From Portulaca oleracea (Eukaryota; Streptophyta; Magnoliopsida; Caryophyllales; Portulacaceae), in contig CM055875.1 of NCBI GenBank assembly GCA_029582165.1, positions 12,067,968-12,131,967 on the forward strand: a stretch of 64,000 nt of DNA, in the 5' to 3' direction. Shown here in pieces: positions 42,014 to 52,345 of the stretch (its first letter is position 1; the number at the start of each line of letters is the position of its first letter). Under the pieces are notes generated by a model that did no database searches, was not told the origin of the DNA, and worked only from the letters and a program-made list of their open reading frames with translations. Both the position numbers and the translations under genes were made by a program.

Positions 42014-42865
42014 TGATGCATAATGAATCAAAACTAATCCATTATACACGAGATGAAAACGGATCGTTCACAAGTAAGAACTTGTGATTGTTGATTTCTC
42101 AAACAAATGAATGAAACGAATGGAAAAAGGTATGAAACGAAAGGCTTGGACGAGAGTTCTAATGATTAGACAAGAATGACAATCAAGAGAAACAAAAGAC
42201 TAAGCAAAACGTACCAACCAACGAAGAACAACACGATTTGATGTAGAAACAAGATAGAATTGGCAATGGAAACCTCCTTGATTGATATAGACGCACCACA
42301 ATCAATTTGATATCCAACTCCTCCTTTGCACCATCCAAGATTGCTCCCTCTTGGAATAGAAGAGAAGATTTGAACGAATTCCCCTCAAGAAACTCGAAAC
42401 TCCTAGCTGGAATGCTAGAGAGAAAAACTAAAGCATGATGACTTTAGAGAGACTTTTGTGTTTATTATGATTCAATAGATTGTGTTTACAAGGCACCATA
42501 AAGGGGGTATTTATAGTAATCACACCTCCCTTTAGGCGTGAATAACATCAAGAATAAGGCCCTTGTAGGCTTACATCACCCAATACAAAAGTGACATCAC
42601 AAAGATACAAATGTACATAAAATGATGATAACTAGCTCAATACTTATCCAAACTTAAAGATTCAAAAACCATGATGTAGATCTTCCAAAGCCCTTCAACT
42701 TTCATGTAGATGAATCTTCATGGATCTTGTTGTAAGTAGCTCAATAAACCTCTTCCATAGAAGCTACCATGGATGTCACGTGAATTAGAAGCTTGTAGCT
42801 CATTTAAGAGAATTGTAAGATCTTTAATAGCTTCTTCATGATGCTTATGATATGAATATGCATCA
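42014..42865 (-). repeat. Chromovirus-like 3' LTR (minus strand)
   Basis: 852 bp. It also contains the last roughly 148 bp of the pol reading frame. Confidence 0.95.
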
Positions 42866-43357
42866 TTCACCCCTTCTTGAGAAAAGTTTTCCCTCAAACT
42901 TGGAATCTCTTCACCTTCTTGATAATAAGGTTTGAGATCACTTACATTGAAAGTACAACTTCCCTCATAACCATCATCTAGCTTCAACTTATAAGCATTA
43001 TCTCCGATCTTCTCAATGACCTCAAAAGGACCATCACTTCTTGGTTTCAATTTCCCTTTTCTTCTGCTCGGAAACCTTTCTTTCTTGAGGTGTATCCATA
43101 CCAAGTCTCCAGGTCTTCTCTTCAACCCTTTGAGTATACCTCATGATCTTTTCTCGAACCTCCTCATGTAACTTCTTAATCTCCTCCACTCTCTTACTAG
43201 CTTCAAAATTGAATTTAGTTGATGTAGATATAGGAGATAAATCCATAGGCTTGAGAGGGTTCTTACCATACACAACTTCAAATGGAGATAACTTTGTAGC
43301 TCGATTTGGACTCCGATTATAAGCAAATTCAGCATGACTTAGCAAAGTATCCCAGCT
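42718..43357 (-). pseudogene. Integrase C-terminal part, frameshifted
   Basis: [15 protein letters not shown] (frame entered after a 1-nt loss near 43352) and SPFEVVYGKNP finish the integrase core. A second frame change near 43125 leads to KRRPGDLVWIHLKKERFPS and RSDGPFEVIEKIGDNAYKLKL, the GPY/F-type module, then FNVSDLKPYYQEGEE. The frame runs through the polypurine tract and into the 3' LTR, ending at 42718. Confidence 0.88.
42866..42878 (-). promoter_or_regulatory. Polypurine tract inside coding sequence
   Basis: AAGAAGGGGTGAA on the minus strand, directly before the 3' LTR; it is also translated (S-Q-E-G-V-N). Confidence 0.8.
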
Positions 43358-45333
43358 TTCTTATCCTTGCTCACCAAAGCTCGTAATAAGGCTCCCAATG
43401 TACGGTTGACAACTTCAGTTTGTCCATCCGTTTGAGGATGACATGTCGTGCTAAACTTGAGCTTTGTACCCAACTTCTTCCATAAGGTAATCCAAAAATG
43501 ACTAAGGAATTTTGAATCTCTATCACTCACCATGGTCCTTGGAATACCATGTAGCTTCACAACTTCTTCAAAGTAGAGATTTGCAACCTTAGTAGCATCA
43601 TAGGTAGTATGGCAAGGAATGAAGTATGCCATTTTCGAGAATCTATCAACAACAACCATAATAGAATCTTTCCCTCTTTGAGTCCTTGGTAGACCCACAA
43701 CGAAGTCAAGACTCACATCTTCCCATGGATGGTAGGGAATAGGTAGAGGCGTGTATAACCCTTGTGGTAGAAAATGAGACTTAGCAAGATTACAAGTCCC
43801 ACATCTTTTTACAATATGCTCAACATCTTTGATCATGCTTGGCCAAAAATAATGATCTCTCATCATCAAATAAGTCTTTTCAATACCAAAGTGACCAGCT
43901 AGGGCTCCTCCATGAACCTCCATGATCAACAATTCACACAAGCTACTCCTTGGGATACAAAGTTGATTTCCTTTGAAAAGAAACCCCTCTTCAATATGAA
44001 ACATCTCGTGGGGATGCTTCTTTGAGAGCTCAAATACCTCTTTGAAATCTTGATCATTCTCATACAAATCTTTAATATGATCAAATCCAGCAACTTTTGA
44101 ATCAAGAATATGTGTAAGCAAGTACCTTCTTGAAAGAGCATCGACACCTTTATTCAAATGGTCGGCTTTATGCTTGATCACGAATTGGAAAGATTGCATG
44201 AATTCAACCCATTTGGCATGTCTTGGATTGAGTTTATGTTGCCCTTGGATGTACTTGAGAGCTTCGTGATCACTATGAAGAATAAACTCTCCACTTAGTA
44301 GATAATGTCTCCAATGCTCAAGAGCTCTTATAATGGCATAGAACTCTTTGTTATAGGTACTATACTTCTTCTTTGCCTCATTCAACTTCTCACTAAAATA
44401 AGCAATTGGCCTTCCTTCTTGAGACAAAACCGCTCCAATACCAACACCACTTGCATCTACTTCAACTTCAAAGATTTTGTCAAAGCATGGCAAGACAAGT
44501 ATTGGTGCATTACAAAGCTTCTCTTTGATCATTTTAAACGCCTTTTGAGCACTTCTACTCCATTCAAACTCCTTATTTTTCAACAACTCGGTCATAGGAG
44601 CCATAATAGTGCTAAAATTCTTGATAAATCTTCTATAGAAAGAAGCTAAACCATGAAATGATCGTACCTCATGGATGGACGATGGTGTAGGCCACTCATG
44701 AATAGATTTGATCTTGCCTTGATCCACTTGAATACCATCTTGTGAAAGCACATATCCAAGGAAGATGACCTTGGGTGAGAAGAAGGAACATTTCTCCATG
44801 TTTGCGTAGAGCTTCTCTTTCTCCAAAATACACATGACTAGCTCTAAATGCTTTACATGATCAAGCTCACTTTTACTATATACAAGAATGTCATCAAAGT
44901 ACATTACTACACATTTGCCAATCAAAGGCTTCAATACATGGTTCATTAAACGCATAAAAGTAGAAGGTGCATTAGTAAGACCAAATGGCATGACTAACCA
45001 TTCATATAGACCTTCCTTTGTCTTGAAAGCCGTTTTCCACTCATCACCTTCATGAATACGGATTTGGTGATATCCACTTCTCAAATCCACTTTGGAGAAG
45101 ACAACACTCCCATATAACTCATCAAGTAGATCCTCCAAGCGTGGGATAGGGAATCTATACTTGATAGTTATCTTGTTGATGGACCTACAATTCATACACA
45201 TGCGTTGCGAACCATCTTTCTTTGGAACTAGTAACACCGGAACGGCACATGGACTCATGCTAGGCCTTATCAAACCCTTTGAAAGTAGCTCATCAACCTG
45301 TTTTTGTACCTCTTGAGCCTCCTTAGGATTCAT
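43339..45333 (-). CDS. Chromovirus-like RT, RNase H and integrase core
   Basis: 664 codons open, starting at [20 protein letters not shown] (an internal pol position, not a natural start). [14 protein letters not shown] (motif A) and [11 protein letters not shown] (motif C). RNase [41 protein letters not shown] and GVDALSRR. Integrase: HHCC finger ([21 protein letters not shown]), then [22 protein letters not shown] and [11 protein letters not shown], so D-D-E is complete. All catalytic residues are present. It is cut from the protease part by a 1-nt loss near 45336 and from the integrase tail near 43352. Confidence 0.93.
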   Translation of the reverse strand: MNPKEAQEVQKQVDELLSKGLIRPSMSPCAVPVLLVPKKDGSQRMCMNCRSINKITIKYRFPIPRLEDLLDELYGSVVFSKVDLRSGYHQIRIHEGDEWKTAFKTKEGLYEWLVMPFGLTNAPSTFMRLMNHVLKPLIGKCVVMYFDDILVYSKSELDHVKHLELVMCILEKEKLYANMEKCSFFSPKVIFLGYVLSQDGIQVDQGKIKSIHEWPTPSSIHEVRSFHGLASFYRRFIKNFSTIMAPMTELLKNKEFEWSRSAQKAFKMIKEKLCNAPILVLPCFDKIFEVEVDASGVGIGAVLSQEGRPIAYFSEKLNEAKKKYSTYNKEFYAIIRALEHWRHYLLSGEFILHSDHEALKYIQGQHKLNPRHAKWVEFMQSFQFVIKHKADHLNKGVDALSRRYLLTHILDSKVAGFDHIKDLYENDQDFKEVFELSKKHPHEMFHIEEGFLFKGNQLCIPRSSLCELLIMEVHGGALAGHFGIEKTYLMMRDHYFWPSMIKDVEHIVKRCGTCNLAKSHFLPQGLYTPLPIPYHPWEDVSLDFVVGLPRTQRGKDSIMVVVDRFSKMAYFIPCHTTYDATKVANLYFEEVVKLHGIPRTMVSDRDSKFLSHFWITLWKKLGTKLKFSTTCHPQTDGQTEVVNRTLGALLRALVSKDKKAGILC

Positions 45334-45776
45334 TCTATATGCGCTTTATTTGGAAGAATGGCTCCGTGAATGAGATCAATTTTGTGCTTTATCTCCCTTC
45401 TTGGTGGCAAACCGTGTGGCATCTCATTAGGGAACAAATGATTGAACCTCCTTAGGATGGGTTGGACCCGTGGGTGTTCACGAGTTGGGGCAGCTTGTTC
45501 CTCTTGCAAATTAGCCAAAATCAACTCCTTTTGCTCATGGAACTCATGTTGATCCGCTTTTAGCAAAGAAACAATATTGGATTCCTTCTCTTGCTCCTTT
45601 TGTTGGGGTGGCCGAATGATAGAAGAAGGTGGCAAAGGGGCCAATGTGATCTTCTTCTTGTTGATGGTGAAGGAATAAGTGTTCATTCTCCCATCATGTG
45701 TGACATACCTATCAAAAAGCCAAGGTCTCCCAAGCAAAATATGGCAAGCATCCATTGGTATTACATCACACCATAT
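45330..45776 (-). pseudogene. Protease C-terminus and linker to RT
   Basis: Same frame as gag-protease, separated by one TAA at 45779-45777 (probably a former Gln codon). Contains MDACHILLGRPWLFDR, the conserved end of the retroviral-type protease, then a Gln/Glu-rich linker and LRRFNHLFPNEMPHGLPPRR leading to RT. Confidence 0.88.
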
Positions 45777-47177
45777 TTAATCTTTATAACTCTTCCCAAT
45801 GGATAAAGATATAAGTACACGTTTATCAATCTTAATGCCCTTCCCATGACTCAACCATTGTATATTGTAAGGAGAGGGATGAGGACTCACTTCTAACTTC
45901 AATTTTTCAACCATTATAGTAGAAGCCGCATTAGTACAACTACCACCATCAATAATGAGTGAACATACCTTCCCTTGAACCGTACATCTAGTATGGAAGA
46001 CAGTTTCACGTTGCTCCAATTCGTTTGGTGTAGAAGCCACGCTTAATGCCCTCCTCAACACAAGTAATTCTCCATCATCCGCTTCTTCCACATTTTCCTC
46101 TTCACAAACGTCATTTTCCTCCTCAAGTTGCTCTTCTTCATACTCACTTTCAGGGCAACTTGGTTCAACATATAAAGCACTTTGATATTCAACAAGAGAA
46201 ACTACACGTTTGTTAGGACATTCGGATGCAATATGGCCCAATCCTTGGCACCTAAAACATCTTCTTGGAGGCAATGTCCTTGATTCTTGGACATGGGGTT
46301 TGGATGGGGGATTTTGTGGCTGATTTTGTGGGGTTTTTCCGTAGGGTTTTTGGGAGGATGGGGGCTGATTTTGTGGAGTTTTGTATTGTGTTTGGGTAGG
46401 TGGACGTGTGGTATAGGGTTTGGATTGTGTAGGGTACGTTCTCATAGTATCTTTTCCCCTTTCTTTCCTTTGCCTTTCTACTTTCAAGGCCAAAGTACTT
46501 AATTCATCCAATGATTGATAAGAATGTAACTCAACAAAATTACGTATCCAATCATTTAAACCAATTAGAAAGCGTACCAAAACTTGTGGCTCATTCTCCT
46601 TCAAATCACAACGCCAAAGGAGATGTTCAAACTCCTTAGTATACTCTTCCACCGATTTGGATCCTTGAACTAGCTTTTGAAGCTTGACATAATTGTCTTG
46701 GACGTAGCTTTGGGGTAGAAACCTGTCTTGCAATTTGGACTTCATCTTTTCCCATGAACGAATCTTGTCCTTTCCCTTTGCTTGTCGCTTCTTTTGCATG
46801 TTAGTCCACCAAATAGAGGCATGCTTTCTCAACTTTAATGCTACATACTTCACTTTTAGCTCATCATTAACTTCTTTCAAATCAAATACACGTTCAACCG
46901 TTTGAATCCAATCAAGAAATACCTCCGGATCTAGACTACCATCAAATTCAGGTATTTCAACTCTAAAATCAAAACGTTCACCCCTTCTTGTGAGTGAACT
47001 AGGCGTGCCATATGAAGCACCTTCATCAACATTTAAAGACTCCCTTTGTAACGCACGGTTTAAATCCATATAGGTTTTTAATTGTTTTTGCAACATATCA
47101 ATTTGCATCCTCATAGCATCAACATTCTTAGGTGAATTGGTTTGAGACTCGTCCATTTGATTCAATCTTGATGTCAA
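45777..47177 (-). CDS. Chromovirus-like Gag and N-terminal protease
   Basis: 466 codons from ATG at 47177. An N-terminal heptad-like segment (VDAMRMQIDMLQKQLKTYMD) precedes the capsid-type domain (VEIPEFDGSLDPEVFLDWIQ, SWEKMKSKLQDRFLP, SVEEYTKEFEHLLWRC). A Pro/Gln/Thr-rich spacer is followed by a CCHC zinc knuckle (CFRCQGLGHIASECP), an acidic stretch, and the protease active site SLIIDGGSCTNAAS. The primer site is 200 bp upstream. Gag and protease appear fused in one frame, as in many chromoviruses. The only defect is the stop just after the protease core. Confidence 0.92.
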   Translation of the reverse strand: MTSRLNQMDESQTNSPKNVDAMRMQIDMLQKQLKTYMDLNRALQRESLNVDEGASYGTPSSLTRRGERFDFRVEIPEFDGSLDPEVFLDWIQTVERVFDLKEVNDELKVKYVALKLRKHASIWWTNMQKKRQAKGKDKIRSWEKMKSKLQDRFLPQSYVQDNYVKLQKLVQGSKSVEEYTKEFEHLLWRCDLKENEPQVLVRFLIGLNDWIRNFVELHSYQSLDELSTLALKVERQRKERGKDTMRTYPTQSKPYTTRPPTQTQYKTPQNQPPSSQKPYGKTPQNQPQNPPSKPHVQESRTLPPRRCFRCQGLGHIASECPNKRVVSLVEYQSALYVEPSCPESEYEEEQLEEENDVCEEENVEEADDGELLVLRRALSVASTPNELEQRETVFHTRCTVQGKVCSLIIDGGSCTNAASTIMVEKLKLEVSPHPSPYNIQWLSHGKGIKIDKRVLISLSIGKSYKD

Positions 47178-47375
47178 TCTTAGAACTCACGTAGGTAAGG
47201 GACGGATTAGGCTAGGTTTGTGTTTGGTCTTTAGGGTTCTTTGTGGAGCTTAGGGTTCTTGATGAATTCTTGATGAATTCTTGATGAGTTCTTGGAAGAA
47301 CTCAAGGGTGGCGTGAATGTGATGAAAAACAAGGTGCAAAAACAATGCAAGAAACGAGAGATATCAACAAGCTAA

Positions 47376-47387
47376 GCTCTGATACCA
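47376..47387 (-). promoter_or_regulatory. Primer-binding site (Met-tRNA)
   Basis: TGGTATCAGAGC on the minus strand, four bases from the 5' LTR. Confidence 0.93.
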
Positions 47388-47391
47388 CTTT

Positions 47392-48242
47392 TGATGCATA
47401 ATGAATCAAAACTAATCCATTATACACGAGATGAAAACGGATCGTTCACAAGTAAGAACTTGTGATTGTTGATTTCTCAAACAAACGAATGAAACGAATG
47501 GAAAAAGGTATGAAACGAAAGGCTTGGACGAGAGTTCTAATGATTAGACAAGAATGACAACAAGAGAAACAAAAGACTAAGCAAAACGTACCAACCAACG
47601 AAGAACAACACGATTTGATGTAGAAACAAGATAGAATTGGCAATGGAAACCTCCTTGATTGATATAGACGCACCACAATCAATTTGATATCTAACTCCTC
47701 CTTTGCACCATCCAAGATTGCTCCCTCTTGGAATAGAAGAGAAGATTTGAATGAATTCCCCTCAAGAAACTCGAAACTCCTAGCTAGAATGCTAGAGAGA
47801 AAAACTAAAGCATGATGACTTTAGAGAGACTTTTGTGTTTATTATGATTCAATAGATTGTGTTTACAAGGCACCATAAAGGGGGTATTTATAGTAATCAC
47901 ACCTCCCTTTAGGCGTGAATAACATCAAGAATAAGGCCCTTGTAGGCTTACATCACCCAATACAAAAGTGACATCACAAAGATACAAATGTACATAAAAT
48001 GATGATAACTAGCTCAATACTTATCCAAACTTAAAGATTCAAAAACCATGATGTAGATCTTCCAAAGCCCTTCAACTTTGATGTAGATGAATCTTCATGG
48101 ATCTTGTTGTAAGTAGCTCAATAAACCTCTTCCATAGAAGCTACCATGGATGTCACGTGAATTAGAAGCTTGTAGCTCATTTAAGAGAATTGTAAGATCT
48201 TTAATAGCTTCTTCATGATGCTTATGATATGAATATACATCA
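47392..48242 (-). repeat. Chromovirus-like 5' LTR (minus strand)
   Basis: 851 bp, nearly identical to 42014-42865. Confidence 0.95.
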
Positions 48243-48654
48243 CTGCATGAGTGGATTTAGGGATTACAAGCTACCATGGATGTCACGTGAAAAATTTTAG
48301 CTACTTTTTAGATTCCTGAACTTATTTTATCCTTGAGTTATGCCCATTATTTGACTGACATTATGATATAACATTAATCAAAGGGAACGCAATTCATGAA
48401 AGCCTCATAAGATGAATTTTATTATTTCAGTGTTTATCTAACATATTAAGAGAAAGAAGAGAAAGGAAGAAGATACCAACGACTAGAGAGATATTATGTA
48501 CTGACTCACCGTAACCTACTAGTAACGGTGAAACAGTAAGAATACTCACTATCGCTCAAAGCCGTAAATAAAACTCAAGTCCCCAGTTGGTTATGCTGGT
48601 CATATCTGAATTAAATCTATTTTTCTCCCCTTAATATTCCAACCCAATCATATC
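48243..48654. other. 412-bp spacer between the two chromovirus-like elements
   Basis: No gene. A 23-bp match to the neighbouring LTR (AGCTACCATGGATGTCACGT near 48272) is embedded in unrelated AT-rich DNA. Confidence 0.5.
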
Positions 48655-50093
48655 TGATGTATTACCGGATCAACAGAGGTTCTTGATTCCGATAACACAT
48701 GAAACACGTGTAACCAAACAACAAGGAGGGGGTGGTTCACGAGATTAAGGGAGGAAGAAAGGGGTGATGCTCGTGAATAGGGGTTCTTTTGTGGAGGTTG
48801 TTTTGCCGTGAGGGCTTTTGTAGTTTCAAGATTCAAGAAGGGTTGAATCTTGAACGGGAAGAGAGAGGGATGAATGATTCTTGGAAGGGAAGTATGGAAG
48901 AGGGTGGCGTGAGGTAGGAGGGATGAGAGAGAGAGAGAGGGACGTTGATTGATGAGGAGGGAGAGATTGTTGGGTTGTTGGAGGAGAGAGAGGGTTTGTT
49001 GGATGGTTGTTATGGAGATAGAAAGAGAAGGGAGGTGGCATTTATTTGAGGAGGTGGGTGACGTTTGTAGGGAGTGAGGGAAGTGGAAGATGGCATGTGG
49101 TTGAGGGGGTTGGAGATAGGGTTGGGTTGTGACTTAACTGTATTGACAGAAAGCTCACAATGTAATTACCTTAACTATATTGATAGAAAGGTAAGAACGG
49201 ATAGATCTAGGTTTCTATCTTGAATCCACAAGATAGACAACCTAGGGCTAACTTGACCTAGACCGCAACCTAGGGTCAAGCTCTTCCTAACCACTTGGGT
49301 GCCAGACCAAGATACAATAGAAGAAAAGGGTGAGAGTTTATCCAAACACTCGAGGGAAAGCTAAAAGCTTAAGGGGTTTCGTATTTCTGAATTGAATGAT
49401 TGAAACGATTACAAGCCTAGGCTATTTATACTAGGAGAATCCTAACTCTCCTAGGAATCCTACTTGGCGTGCAAGCCAAGGATTACTAATCCTAGATGAT
49501 TAACTATTCCAATCTCCTCTTGGATTAGAATTCCTTATCCTAAGGGGAGATGGTTACAACCACCTTATCCTAATTAGAATTGGCTTTCCTAATCCGAGAT
49601 GGATTAGTTACAAAATAAGCCATCCTAATCTAGAAATCAAGAAGATATACGCCTAGCTAACTACACCACACGAAAATAACTAACCTAGGATGATCAAGTT
49701 TATGATTCACTTGTCATCTTACATTATTCTAAAAATTAAAAGCACACCAAAATAAATGCTAGAAATAAATTACATCCAAAAATCAAGATTATTAAATCTA
49801 GCTTGACTTCTTGACTTGGACGTATGATACTCTTGGGCTTGGCGTGGGGTTGAGCCCAACTCTAGGATGTTTGGACATCCTCTTGAAATACTAGGCACAC
49901 CATGTGGATGGGCCTTTGCAATTCCACTTTGTATCCTCCTTCTTTAATCCATCTTTTATAAATGATTCGATTCTTCCTTATTGGGCCTGAATTGGGCAAA
50001 GTCCTTTGATGAAGGACCCTATATGTATGATGGATCTTCAACTGGGCCTTCTTGATTGAGCCTAGGGGAATAAGCATGGGCTGATTTCCATCA
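48655..50093 (-). repeat. 3' LTR of the non-autonomous element
   Basis: 1439 bp. It has an AG-rich tract near 48920-48940 and an AACACGTGTAACC G-box-like site near 48710. Confidence 0.94.
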
Positions 50094-50189
50094 TTCCCCC
50101 CTAGTTGAAAGAAGTTTGTCCTCAAACTTGGAGATTCAAGTTCAAAGACTTCAACTAACCCAACTGTAATCTTCACATAGATCAGGACC

Positions 50190-50300
50190 TCCACATGAAT
50201 CATGGTTGTGCCAATGACCTCCACGTGAATCAGGACCTTCACGTGTACCATGGGTGCTTCAATAATCTCCACGTGAATCAGTGTCTTCACGTGAATTGTG
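50190..50300. repeat. CACGTG-rich tandem repeat
   Basis: Four CACGTG palindromes at 50222-50227, 50240-50245, 50270-50275 and 50288-50293, in units resembling CTCCACGTGAATCAGGACC. They lie between the RT remnant and the polypurine tract. Confidence 0.85.
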
Positions 50301-50499
50301 ACTCCTTCGATAGATTGACATCCGTTATCCTCCATGAACCTTAGGTCCCCAAAGGTGAGACCAAGGCTAGGTAGATCTCTAGTATTCTTTGTTGGTTGCC
50401 AAGAACTCGACGGACGGAAAGAGATCTTATTACTGTATAAGCGGAGTTGGCTCCCATTATCTTCCATGAATCTAGGATCACCGAACTTCTCCCTGTAAT

Positions 50500-50581
50500 A
50501 AGCTAAGGGGCGATCCTCCAGAGATAGAACAGCTCCAATACCAACTCCAGAAACATCACACTTGACTCAACTTTATCAAAG
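50500..50581 (-). pseudogene. RNase H start remnant
   Basis: On the minus strand, after the stop of the long frame, [19 protein letters not shown] is still recognisable as the first RNase H block, then the sequence runs into a repeated FGDPRFMEDNG segment. The rest of RNase H and the integrase are deleted. Confidence 0.6.
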
Positions 50582-52156
50582 CTACCTAGGCAAGGACAGT
50601 GTGGTGCGAGTTTCTCCTTGATGATGTCCAACACTTGGCCGAGTCAAGGCCCCTAATAGCTTCCTATACTTCCATAACTCGGCCATAGGTCGTAGAATAG
50701 TGCTGAAATTCCTCACAATTCTTCCATAGAAAGAAACCAAGCCGGGGAAGCTTCGAACATCTTGTTTACTAGTTGGAGTAGGCCACTTCCTGATAGCTTT
50801 GTCTTTTTCTTCATCACCCTTGATCACTTCAGTCGAAAGGTCATAGCCAAGAGAGACTATGTTGTTGATGAAGAAGTAACACTTGGACAGTTTACCATGC
50901 GGCCTTACGTGAGTTAAGGTCTCCAAAACAGATTGGAGGTGAAAGATGTGACCTTTCTCACTCTTGCTATTCACAAGTATATCATCAAAGTAGATAACAA
51001 TACACTTGCTAATAAGGGACTTCAAAACCTGAGTCAGCAATCTCATAAAAAGTGAGGGAGCATCAGTTAGATCAAAAAGCTTGACTAACCACTCATGGAG
51101 ATCTCCTTTAGTTTTGATATTAGTGTCCCCTTTTTGAATCTGAATCTGATTGTACCCACTTTGTAGATTAATCTTTGGAAGAACGTTTGTACCATAAGAC
51201 TCATCCACTAGATCTTCAATTCTAGGAAACCTATACTTGATAGGACTCTTGCTGATGCACAGACTTTGGTTTCCTTCTACTCTTGGAACCAAAAGGGTAG
51301 GGACGACGCATGGACTGAGATTTTCCCTAATCAGACCCTTTGCTTGAAGATCATCAGCTTGCTTTTGAACCGTTGGAGGTTCACTAGGGTTCTCGTGGGT
51401 TGTCTTCTCATGAATCACGTCAGGTCTAGGGACCAAATCAGCTTGAACATCACGTTGGGATGGGTGGGTGACGAGTGGATGACCCTTTTTGAGACTAGGG
51501 TTCTCGTTGGTGGAATTTTCATGGCTAGGTTTTGTGTTTGGGTTTAAGGGAGCGATCTCCTTATGCTCACTAAACTCAGGGTGTTCAGTGGTCATAGAAG
51601 TGATGGGATTTGGATCACTCTCTTTGGGTGGGGATGGGTTGGCTAGTTTTAGTGGAGCAAGGGTGATTTTCTTGTTGTTGAGCCCGAGGGTGTAAGTGTT
51701 GGCTCTTCCATCATGTATCAAGCTCCTGTCAAATAACCACGGTCTTCCCAACAGAATATGACAAGCATCCATAGGCAAAACGTCACACCATAAAGATTCT
51801 TGAAAAGATTTGCCAATGGAAAAGCTTACCAAACATCGTTGTGTTACTTGTAAACCTTCACCCTGATTGAGCCACTTGATGGTGTAGGGATTTGGATGGG
51901 GACTCGTTTCCAGCTGAAGTTTGTCCACCATAGTAGTTGACGCCACATTGGTGCTGCTTCCACCATCAATCATCAAAGAGCAGACCTTTCCCTTGATTGT
52001 GCAACGAGATTGAAAGATAACTTCTCGTTGTTGCTGATCTTCTGGAACAATCGAACTGTTGAGGATCCTCCTCATGAAGAACAATTCGTGAGCCATGGTA
52101 GGGGTTTGGAACGTCCAGATTGACGTTGGGTAGGGAAGGGAATGTGTTTGAAACAT
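50582..52156 (-). CDS. Protease-RT polyprotein fragment, 524 codons, RT inactive by sequence
   Basis: Open from ATG at 52156. Protease: SLMIDGGSSTNVAST, then MDACHILLGRPWLFDR as in the neighbouring element. A Pro/Glu/His-rich linker follows (about residues 185-265), then RT from ADDLQAKGLIRENLSPCVVP. The RT has lost the segment around the conserved R-M-C-V-D block. Motif A reads LPKINLQSGYNQ, with Asn replacing the catalytic Asp, while motif C YFDDILVNSK is kept. Several short in-frame deletions are visible against the neighbour's RT, yet there is no stop. Protease could be functional; RT should not be. It may be a passive passenger or a maintained trans-acting protein; sequence alone cannot tell. 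Confidence 0.85.
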   Translation of the reverse strand: MFQTHSLPYPTSIWTFQTPTMAHELFFMRRILNSSIVPEDQQQREVIFQSRCTIKGKVCSLMIDGGSSTNVASTTMVDKLQLETSPHPNPYTIKWLNQGEGLQVTQRCLVSFSIGKSFQESLWCDVLPMDACHILLGRPWLFDRSLIHDGRANTYTLGLNNKKITLAPLKLANPSPPKESDPNPITSMTTEHPEFSEHKEIAPLNPNTKPSHENSTNENPSLKKGHPLVTHPSQRDVQADLVPRPDVIHEKTTHENPSEPPTVQKQADDLQAKGLIRENLSPCVVPTLLVPRVEGNQSLCISKSPIKYRFPRIEDLVDESYGTNVLPKINLQSGYNQIQIQKGDTNIKTKGDLHEWLVKLFDLTDAPSLFMRLLTQVLKSLISKCIVIYFDDILVNSKSEKGHIFHLQSVLETLTHVRPHGKLSKCYFFINNIVSLGYDLSTEVIKGDEEKDKAIRKWPTPTSKQDVRSFPGLVSFYGRIVRNFSTILRPMAELWKYRKLLGALTRPSVGHHQGETRTTLSLPR

Positions 52157-52204
52157 GGAGTTTAGGGTTGCAGTTGGTACTAAAGATTTGAAGGTTATGT
52201 GTTT

Positions 52205-52310
52205 GCATCGCAGTTAAGCTTGTGGACTTGCAGGTTAAGCTTTTGGACTTGCAGGTTAAGCTTTAGACTTGCAGGTTAAGCCTTTGGATTTGAAGGTTAC
52301 GTGTTTGGTT
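52205..52310 (-). repeat. Leader tandem repeat
   Basis: Four units of about 22 bp based on GACTTGCAGGTTAAGCTTTT, between the primer site and the ATG at 52156. Confidence 0.85.
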
Positions 52311-52329
52311 TACACTCACCTCAACCTAG

Positions 52330-52341
52330 AGCTCTGATACC
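52330..52341 (-). promoter_or_regulatory. Primer-binding site (Met-tRNA)
   Basis: TGGTATCAGAGC on the minus strand, four bases from the 5' LTR. Confidence 0.92.
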
Positions 52342-52345
52342 ACTT

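Larger units (their letters stand above)
42014..48242 (-). mobile_element. Chromovirus-like Ty3/gypsy element, young and nearly intact, minus strand
   Basis: 6229 bp. LTRs of 852 and 851 bp (42014-42865, 47392-48242) start TGATG and end CATCA. Perfect target duplication CTGCA at 42009-42013 and 48243-48247. By eye the LTRs differ at about seven positions (0.8%). Met-tRNA primer site at 47376-47387. Gag with a CCHC knuckle, protease, RT, RNase H and integrase are all present, with only four visible lesions. The integrase C-terminus (PRSDGPFEVIEK, FNVSDLKPYY) matches Reina/CRM-type chromoviruses; a typical chromodomain is not obvious. Confidence 0.95.

Noticed and set aside
49862..50467. 201-codon minus-strand protein
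   Set aside because: It spans the LTR border, the polypurine tract and the CACGTG tandem repeat, and out-competes no known domain; best explained as a chance frame.
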